A stretch of DNA of 64,000 nucleotides, taken from assembly GCF_905147365.1 (NCBI RefSeq), contig NC_056412.1:18406001-18470000 (forward strand). Reading direction: 5' to 3'. A model generated the notes under the pieces. That model made no database searches. It was not told where the DNA came from and saw only the letters and a program-made list of their open reading frames with translations. The stretch is from Aricia agestis (taxonomy: Eukaryota > Arthropoda > Insecta > Lepidoptera > Lycaenidae). Position numbers and translations under genes: made by a program. Below are positions 56,510 to 64,000 of this stretch, one piece after another (the first letter of the stretch is position 1; the number at the start of each line of letters is the position of its first letter).

Positions 56510-58034
56510 TAAGTTTTACAATTTAACTTACACTGAAAATCCAACGATTACGAAGACAAATAAACTTTAAAATCTTTCACGATTTTATCTTTATTTGCAT
56601 AAAATTAAGAAGTTTCCCAATTAAGTTCCGCAATTTATATCTTTATTAATTACCGTGCAATATTTTCTTTGGCTTTCGTTTAATTGTTGCTCTGACCCGG
56701 TTTCAGCCCAACCTATTTGTAAGGCTGCCGCTCAATAGTCGCCATCAAATCTCCGATGTGGACAAAGTTTCGTCCGTGGAAGCGTTTCACTAACTTTATT
56801 ACCTACTTTATATGCTTTTACGTTGATTAAAGAATATGCATGGCTAAGTTGTTTAGTTTTACGAGTAGGTTTCTTGTTTTCCCCGACGCTTTGTGTTTTA
56901 CGTTCACGATCGTATTTTACTTTGAAGTCGGTTTTACAATGTTCAAAATGTATAATATTCAACGTTCACGAATGCTTTGTGTATTATACAATAGAACATT
57001 GATTAAAACAAGAATAATTTCCTCGGTGTCACAGTATATTATCTTATTACGTACAATCGAAATACGTAATTATATTCGTCTTTTAAAAGCTAAAAAATAC
57101 AGCATAATATAGCCTATCCAACAAATTCCCCATATTGTACCGTAGATCGTATCGTGTAGTGAGCGTTCAAACGGAAGCCAAACACTCGCGTCGATCGCGC
57201 CCTATCCAATAATATCAAATTTTCATCTTCACCCAAGGACAATTTACTTAAGCCGCATTTCATGAGGCACTTCCCATACATTGTTTCGTGAACGGCGAAC
57301 ATTTTAACTCATTTTGTCTCTAACTTGTCACCGGTTATTGAATAATCGATTGAGGGTAAGTGGGATGGAAAAACGGTGTTATTTTTATCTCTTTAATGGT
57401 CGGCTGGAAGATTTTATGCTCGATTTCGTGCATAAACAAGGTTGCTGTTTTATTTTAACAAACAACCTTCACGGTGACTAAGCTGACATCATCATCGCAA
57501 CCATCTTTCTTATTTTTTAAGCAAATAGAAAATATACAAATAGAAAATATATAGGTAGCCTAACAAAACTTGAGAAATAGAAGAGATTAACGCTATTCTT
57601 ACAGATTTTAGAGTACTATAAAATCGGCTTTAGACCTCTTTACCTGTAAATAAACTGTACCTTGCTCACGATTTCTTTAAAAGGAATATAAGTACGCATT
57701 TTTTTTTCTAAATGAATAATAAATACACACTTTTAGGAAAAACACAGTGACTGTAACTTGAAACAGAATTTTGGCCTTCTCGGAAGGGCAATGGGGCTTA
57801 AGTTTTGTCTGTGCTCTATTTCAATTTCATGCAAAGTATATACGAATGAATCCCTACTTATTTTTTGTCCTTGGGGACGATATTTTTATAAAAGTTTAGG
57901 GTATTTATGGATAATATAAACGTATCTTCGTAAATATTACTGTTCAACCAAGGTTTCTTTCTCTGGTTGAAAAGGTATAACCTATTAAGGTATTGTTTAA
58001 ATTTCTTTTTATGGAACGTTTTATAAAATAGGAA
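56510..58034. other. unassigned sequence
   Basis: Overlapping opposite frames (56732-56962 minus, 56840-57112 plus) and a 62-codon minus frame at 57114-57302 show no recognisable domain. I could not defend splice sites for any of them. Confidence 0.4.
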
Positions 58035-58229
58035 ACTATACTCCACTCGGGCTAACTTCTCGCTAGCGGTTATTGACTGCCTGTCAAAAACTTGTCATTT
58101 TCCATATAAACCACGATGAATAATATCTGACACTTCATTGTCAATCGTGGTTTATATTATGGAAAATGACAAGTTTTTGACAGGGAGTCAATGACCGCTA
58201 GCGACAAGTTAGCCCAAGTGGAGTATAGT
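58035..58229. mobile_element. foldback MITE, CTATACTCCACTYGGGCTAAC ends
   Basis: The arms of about 85 bp begin ACTATACTCCACTCGGGCTA ACTT and run through GACTGCCTGTCAAAAACTTG TCATTTTCCATA; the right arm mirrors them with few mismatches. The loop is about 20 bp. No ORF. Confidence 0.85.
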
Positions 58230-58852
58230 AGGTTAACACATAGAACAGCTTTTTCTTTACAATATATTGCTGCATAATATTTTAATTATTTTTTATGAAA
58301 CCAGTCGTGTGTTTTGTTAGAATATACTTTAATTAGTATATAGAGTGGACACAGTGCAACAAGATTGCATTTATAAGAGTTTAACCTGAATTTCCATCAA
58401 GAACCTACCAGGACCATCGATAATATGAATTTTGTTCGCGAATCGCGCGAACGGAATGGCGGACAAAAGCTCGTTCAAATATAAGATAAAACTATTGAGT
58501 GGAGTAGACGTAGACAAATGGTTATGCAAGACCACAGAACCTTCTTTGTCAACAAACTTCAACCGGAGGATTATGTGGAACATGTATATAAATTTATCAA
58601 GATTACCGCCCCGACATACTACAACTGGCAGCAGTCCAATGCTTCGGGGTGGCGCTCTTGTATTATAATATACATCTATACATCAAAACGTTATTAACAC
58701 TTTGATCAAGAATCAAGATGATTCGGAAGATTTATACAGAAGCGGGACTGAGAAATTCGGAAAAATCGCTTGTCTCTTTCATTGGCGCTTGAAAACGAGA
58801 TAGCTTACTATTCGTGTGATAAAGAAAGAGACGTCCAGCACAAAATTAGTGG
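58230..58852. other. unassigned sequence
   Basis: Short frames at 58371 (minus) and 58432 (plus) overlap each other and are not supported. Confidence 0.4.
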
Positions 58853-58990
58853 ACTTAGGCCGGTATAAATAGTCCGTACTCAAGATGCATCTCGGTCTCA
58901 AGACACGGTTCAGGCTCTGTGATTGGTTGGCTGTCAAAATTTGGACCAACCATAGAGCCGAACCGCGTCTTGAGACCGGCCTTAGAGTGG
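58853..58990. mobile_element. foldback MITE, GGCCGGTCTCAAGAC arms
   Basis: CGGTCTCAAGACACGGTTCA GGCTCTGTGATTGGTTGG faces GACCAACCATAGAGCCGAAC CGCGTCTTGAGACCGGCC. The left arm holds an extra 30 bp (TATAAATAGTCCGTACTCAA G..) after CTTAGGCCGG. The ends CTTAGGCCGG / CCGGCCTTAG are inverted. Confidence 0.75.
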
Positions 58991-59630
58991 ATTTCTTCTG
59001 TCGTCCATGCTCCTGATTTGTTTTATTTTAATTAATCAACATACTTACTAGATGCTGATGATTACTCAAAAATACTGAAGTATTTTTTTAAGGACTCAGA
59101 GTTAATATTACTTATCATAATTTAGAGTAATTTCATTTAAATAATTAAAAGTGTTAAAAAACTGGACGGGTTTTTGAAATTTGGTATTCAGACCTACTCA
59201 GTTAGTTAGTATTAATTTCACGCAAATACTAAATTACATGTACAATTTCAGTCCTTGTACCTTTATTAAATTTTCACTGAGGCAAGCTTGGCATGAGTTA
59301 GCATACAATTTATTTCAGAAATGGGTGTATTAGTTATCAAGGAATTAAACAAATCATGGTTGCCGCAATTATTTGAACCAGATGGGGCCAGCGCTGTCAT
59401 AAGTTTTCTCTCTGAACTTAATATGAATTATCTCTTCTGGTTCAAACTTATAACTATCTAAATTGTCAAATTGAAACTAAGTTTTGTTTTAAAATGCTGG
59501 GGCATTTTTGAACTATGATAGTAATGAGTTAAAAACAATTTAAAAATAAGGAAAATTTATACAGTGACTATTTTTAAAATTGTGTTACCCTGATAATCGT
59601 TAGGTACCTGCTTTTTCCAAAACAAAAAGT
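58991..59630. other. unassigned AT-rich sequence
   Basis: Nothing recognised. Confidence 0.4.
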
Positions 59631-60020
59631 AAGTTTGAATTTCCCTAACTCCTCCAAAACGGCTAAATCGATTGTGTTGAAATTTTGTGTGCTTTTTCTG
59701 TGAGTCTGAGATTAGATCAACATCTATTTTTAACCGACTTCAAAAAAAAGGAGGTTATCAATTCGACGCGTACGTATGTCATATTTGCAGAACTGCCCAA
59801 ATGTGCCAAATTTCAAAGTGTATGTATGTATGTATGTTTTTATGTTTGTGCACAGATATCTCCGGAACTACAAGTCCAATTTAAGTGATTCTTTTTTTGT
59901 TGTACTAAGTATTGTTCAAATTAGGGAATACTGCAAGTTTCATCAAAATCGGTTCTGTTGTTTTTGATAGGGAATTTTAATTCCTAATCACGTACAATTT
60001 TGAAGTCGGTTTTATCTTTT
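59631..60020 (+). repeat. ACCGACTTC...GAAGTCGGT dispersed repeat (nested in another repeat)
   Basis: 59732-60016 starts TTTTAACCGACTTCAAAAAA AAGGAGGTT and ends TTTTGAAGTCGGTTTTATC, with GATATCTCCGGAACTACAAG and TCATCAAAATCGGTTCTG inside. These are short TIRs of a very common lepidopteran repeat. 59640-59730 (CCTCCAAAACGGCTAAATCG, GTGAGTCTGAGATTAGATC) is a second repeat upstream. Overlapping frames at 59685-59967 are not genes. Confidence 0.75.
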
Positions 60021-60913
60021 TAAAATACGGTACTGTTATTTCATACTCGAAATAATATTTTAGCATACCAAACGGCACATAGTCCTAAATCGCGCTATTA
60101 AAGTTTTTCTGAGATATCACGTAGAACACAACGACTCCATTACTACGTCTGAAAATAACAGTGAAATGACAGTTGGCTGAAGCATAATTATAAAACACGC
60201 TGTATATGAAAATAACCTACATTTAATAGTCATTGTATTTGATTATTGACGCTTGATCAATAAAATATCACAGTCTATATTATAGTCTATACTATAAACG
60301 TTATGAACACAAATTATTACTATCAAACGGCGAACCTTCCTTCTAATAATTATAATATGACGTCACAATCGCGGTTATTCCTACATTTTGCGATTCTAAA
60401 CAAGTTTAATTAATTCTGGAGATGTAATGGGAAAATACATTTACAACCATTTCCACAATCTAGTTACGTTATTGCGTACAAGGAAAACTCGTTTCGCCAT
60501 TTTTGATCAAAACTTTTGTGTTTTCTTTTCCCTATCTTTATTTGATGCTGATTATACTCGTATTATAATATATTATGTGCCTTTAACGCGTTCGTCGTAA
60601 TAACTTTATATTTTAGTAACTCTACTAAACGAAATTTTGACTCAAAAATAAGAAATATGCAAAATATATATTCCGAAAAAGTTTTGCCAAAAACACAATG
60701 TTGAAATGAAAAAGAAAATACTGAAAGTATTTCAACTTTTTGTATTGGTACTCGTAGCTTATGGTCGCGGATTTCGAAAAAATGTTCTTGTAAGATCAAC
60801 TTTTCGTTCATTTATTATTAAATAATTTTCCTATCCTTACCCTTGCCATGCCATATGACTGTTACCATGATTTCGTAGCTACAATACGCAAAATCGACGA
60901 CCATACAAAATTT
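60021..60913. other. unassigned AT-rich sequence
   Basis: Nothing recognised. The 82-codon minus frame at 60563-60811 has no signature. Confidence 0.4.
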
Positions 60914-61129
60914 GGCTCAATTTACTTCGCCACGGAATGGAACGGATTTCACCTTGTGCGAGGGATTGAGCACCGGAGAATTCTCGAGAATCCCGCGGAA
61001 GACAGGTTAAATTTTTTGGCTCTTATTTAATTTGTGTGTTATACGGTTGACATAAAGTTCATTGTGGTATGTACAGTTTTGTTGCAAATAGTCGCTTCCA
61101 TTCCATTCCGTGCCGATATAAATTGAGTC
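60914..61129. mobile_element. foldback element, GRCTCAATTTA / CACGGAATGGAA arms
   Basis: 60914-60945 (GGCTCAATTTACTTCGCCAC GGAATGGAACGG) and 61098-61129 are inverted repeats of 32 bp with about five mismatches around a core of about 150 bp. A 60-codon frame crossing the left arm is unsupported. Confidence 0.55.
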
Positions 61130-61705
61130 TTATCTGCCTCACACGTTCGACTGTTTGTCCATCATAAGCCAACATTTAGATTCGGAGGAATAATCCCGAA
61201 GTGGAATCTAAACGCTGACGTAGATCTACGAGATCGATCACAATTCCGCTCCGTCACCGCGCATTATCCCGGCTCCGGACAATGGGAGCGCCCAAATTAC
61301 CGTAATTACTAATTTAGATCGGGCGCTCTGAAATTAACCAACTAATTTTATGAGTAATTTGAGCCTAACATTTCAGCTATAGAGAAAAGATTTGTTTGAT
61401 CCAGAACTTCTGAGATTTTAATCCATACTAATATTATAAATGAGAAAGCGGCGCGGTCCTGCTGTCATTTACATACTTTAACTGTGTCCTCGTGGTGTAG
61501 CGGCCAAGCCGCACGTTCGCACGGACGCATAAATCGAAATATGACTATCTATAATTATAAAATAAACCGTTCAAATCAGCACTTATCATATAGCCTAATA
61601 AAGTAAAATAATACGCACCAGGAACATCTACTTTTTAATGGAAAATTAAGAAGAATAATAATTTACACAAGAGCGAAATGTTGCACTGTCAAAAATCTTT
61701 TTACG
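61130..61705. other. unassigned sequence with hairpin and repeat fragments
   Basis: GAGCGCCCAAAT (about 61287) and ATTTAGATCGGGCGCTC (about 61315) form a hairpin. ATCCATACTAATATTATAAA at 61423 is a truncated dispersed-repeat end. GTGTAGCGGCCAAGCCGCAC GTTCGCACGGACGCAT at 61495 matches 43231-43270. Confidence 0.5.
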
Positions 61706-61760
61706 TTTCTAGGGTCACGTTTAGTAAACTTATTGAGTATATCAAACGTGACCCTAGAAA
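61706..61760. repeat. perfect 17-bp inverted repeat
   Basis: TTTCTAGGGTCACGTTT and its exact complement are separated by 21 bp of AT-rich spacer. Possibly a terminator-like or transposon-end hairpin; the function is unknown. Confidence 0.7.
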
Positions 61761-62081
61761 AATAAAAAATAAAAATAATTTACATAGCAAAGCAATTTTA
61801 ATATTTTTAATGAAACAATATAATACTTAGCGCTAAACCATTCCGTGCTTGTCTACAAACTTGGGCATAATTAAATATCATAACCCGGTGAAATTATGTC
61901 CCATAAAGTGTATAACATAAATTAGCTGCATTATGTAAAATTATGCGGCACGAAATTTAAGAACCGCTTATTATCAGCGCCGCTTACGTAACCCGACGTA
62001 TTACACTGCGACACAGCTGATAACATCGCGATGTATAAATTTGTTACACTCGGAAAACATTTGGCTGTTAAGGTGGCTTAT

Positions 62082-62718
62082 CGATCTTTGTCGTAAGCGG
62101 CCGCGACCGACAAAATTGAAATAAAATGCGACTTTGTAACAAAGGTTAAAGGTTTTGTACCGACATTGGTCTAGCAACCCATGCCGCATACAGTACTCCT
62201 AAATTAAAAATGCGCATGCAAATCTTCGCTAATTGTCGTAATCACGGAAACACCCAAATTTATGAAACGTAAGAGTCCCAAACAATGCACTTGCATTTTG
62301 CACCTTGTTCAAAGGAAATAGAAGTTAATATCTTAATATGTCCGGTGGCTGTCTGCTGTCGCTGATCCGTCAATAAGTGCTATAATATAACTCACCGGGA
62401 TGCCATCGTGACGTGGCCAGTGACGTTACCATGGTATTCGTGGTATTCGTCACTGGCCACGTCAGGTGCCTCTACGTCGCCGCAAGGCGCTGTTTTTCTT
62501 AAAGTAAAGTTTAAAAACAGCGCTTGTAGCGACGTTTTCCGTCGCTCGGGAAATACGAACGTTGCCGAAAAATTACGAAAATCTCTATGCATTCGAAAAT
62601 ATCTTTGGGAGCACTGTACTTTGCAGTGGCGTAGAGTAAAATGAAACCTATGGCCTATGTCATAAAGTGGCATTTTATTTGAAGTTTTGTCGGTTGCGAT
62701 CGCTTGCCACATTGATCG
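62082..62718. mobile_element. 637-bp TIR element, CGCRACCGACAAAA arms
   Basis: The left arm 62082-about 62140 (GATCTTTGTCGTAAGCGGCC GCGACCGACAAAATTGAAAT AAAATGCGACTTT) and the right arm's reverse complement (GATCAATGTGGCAAGCGATC GCAACCGACAAAACTTCAAA) match over about 60 bp. Inside are two more hairpins: GACGTGGCCAGTGACG at 62410-62425 against 62448-62463 (perfect), and ACGTCGC..GCGCTGTTTTT at 62473-62497 against 62513-62533. The antisense frames 62392-62784 and 62408-62644 are by-products. A partial relative is at 40635-40790. Confidence 0.7.
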
Positions 62719-64000
62719 GAGCGGTACCTTTTCCACGACTATTGAAAACGCCGTATGTATGATGATGATATTCCTTTGAAGCACGATTACGGTACATTTT
62801 TCCGGGATAAAAAGTATCCAATGTCCTTTCCCATATTATACAACATACATCATCAAATTTCAACCAAATCGTAATAGTTATTTAGGTGTAGCACAGACAG
62901 TTTCTCATTCATATAATAAGGATGCCTCATCTCCGTACCGTCTTACCAGTTTCACACCACGAAAACATAAAAAGTAAAAAGTTCTGTTGATCCAATTTAG
63001 TAGAGTAGTACTTTTTTTAACTAATTTTGCATTCCTACCAATTCATGTGACGAGTGAAAATGCTTTTTTAAATCAAAATAATATTTTAGAAATTTCCTTT
63101 TAACATTTCGGTGCATGTAAATTAGTGTTTCTTTTTAATCATAATTACATGGACTTTGTTTCACAAAATACACAGAACATTCAAATCGTCACAAACAAAA
63201 ATCCAAGCTTCATTTTACATTTCTATTTCGAGTAAATTTCGTTATAAATTCTGGAGCCGGGAGTTGACTCGCAAAAAATATATTCACATTTGATATTTGT
63301 ATTCACTTTCGTGTTTTACGAGAAAATACCAGCTTTTCTAGTTATAATGTAGACTTTAACCGAATTTGATCGAAAATAGAAGTAGTATAGAAAATCTTTA
63401 TACGGTAAATAACCTTTTATAAGCAAAGCGCAAATTTGAATTCTTTGAACCTGAATCTAGTGATATTTCTATATCGTTAAAAAATATTCTGAATAGTACA
63501 CCATAGTGTAATAACTTATGTTATTATAGTACGGTATACTATACTATAACTGTATAGTAAAGTGTAAAGACATGACCCTTTTTTGACAGCGTTGGACGAT
63601 ATAAATCGAATCGATCAGAGCAAAATGATTTTATATAAAACAGCTTCTGAAGTTTAGTATTATATTCTGTTATCTATGGACTATAGATAAAATAGATACC
63701 ATGGTATATGAGAACTTTGACTCGAATATGCTGGCTTAGAAAGACTGCCAAAGACTATGATGTCTATAAAAAATTTGTAGCTACGCAAAAATAAATAACT
63801 ATCTAATTATAGGTCTACCAGAATCTGATGGCAATTTTGACAGCAGATTTTCAAAAAGTATCCTTGATTATTGGATAAATTTTTATATATATTTTTTTTA
63901 ATTTTTTATTTTATTTGGAAAACAAACAAGTATACTAAGAAATCGCAAAAGAAATTACATACTAAACTTAACATAAACAGTAGTATACTCCACTATGTTT
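62719..64000. other. unassigned AT-rich sequence with a repeat remnant at its start
   Basis: 62790-62835 (TTTTTCCGGGATAAAAAGTA TCCAATGTCC) is a fragment of the CTAGTTG-type repeat. The remaining 1.1 kb holds nothing I recognise. Confidence 0.45.

Noticed and set aside
57114..57302. 62-codon minus-strand ORF as a possible exon
   Set aside because: The peptide looks less biased than most, but there are no convincing splice signals or domain, so I could not support it.
60848..61030. 60-codon plus-strand ORF as a small gene
   Set aside because: Part of it is the left arm of an inverted-repeat element, and the remaining residues match nothing I know.
62392..62784. 130-codon minus-strand ORF
   Set aside because: It spans the internal hairpins and right arm of a TIR element, and a plus-strand frame overlaps it.
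1..64000. Telomeric (TTAGG)n, rRNA, snRNA or viral sequence
   Set aside because: Looked for by eye on both strands; no tract or motif of these kinds was found.

Overview
The window looks like nuclear DNA from a moth or butterfly (Lepidoptera). It is AT-rich, has no long open reading frames and no bacterial-style gene layout, and is packed with short dispersed repeats that I recognise from memory as typical of lepidopteran genomes. Examples are the ATCGGCCAAGTGCGAGTCGG / GGTACGGAACCCTAA family, elements opening with CTAGCTGTTGCCCGCGACTTC or closing with ATACTAATATTATAAATGCG, and the CGACTTC..GAAGTCGG family. The lepidopteran call rests on that recognition and was not confirmed by a search. I cannot name the species.

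Only one stretch looks like a host gene. It is a 5'-terminal exon on the minus strand near 30.1-30.3 kb: a GC-rich 5' leader, two short upstream ORFs, an ATG in good context (CAACCAAGATGG), 21 codons of a hydrophobic N-terminus, and a strong splice donor G|GTGAGT. The rest of that gene must lie at lower coordinates, either as small exons I could not recognise or outside the window. On that reading 1-30107 may be intronic and 30290-64000 is upstream or intergenic. Protein-coding remnants otherwise come from mobile elements: a 5'-truncated, frameshifted non-LTR reverse-transcriptase C-terminus at 28105-28643, and a probable LINE 3' end at 33990-34142.

Layout. (i) 0-14 kb: dense in repeats, with a GC-rich structured repeat at 570-775, several foldback (MITE-like) elements, two copies of a LINE-tailed SINE, a tRNA-headed SINE, and three full copies of the GAGTCGG repeat. 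(ii) 14-25 kb: sparser, with MITEs at 15.1, 19.5, 20.2, 22.8 and 23.2 kb and a second tRNA-SINE. (iii) 25-30 kb: composite repeats, the LINE remnant, a GC-rich block with reiterated ATCCCGG, then the gene exon. (iv) 31.3-33.0 kb: a 19-bp minisatellite of about 80 units whose monomer contains a GTAGC-TCT-GCTAC hairpin, interrupted by a 149-bp foldback element with a 3-bp target duplication. (v) 34-64 kb: mostly unassigned AT-rich sequence with scattered SINEs, MITEs, one exact 162-bp tandem duplication, one 264-bp tandem duplication, and a nested transposon (610-bp element inside an older MITE) at 44.3-45.0 kb.

The most informative relationships are these. The five GTGGGAGAGCC-headed SINE copies end in the last ~27 codons and 3' end of the same LINE type whose remnant lies at 28.1-28.6 kb, which suggests a SINE/LINE partnership. 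Three elements carry TIRs with clean 3-bp target duplications (AAT, TAC, CAG), pointing to Harbinger-like mobilisation. Several near-perfect short hairpins (one SINE copy has two) look like local inverted duplications from template switching. I found no sign of a virus, CRISPR array, rRNA or functional tRNA gene.
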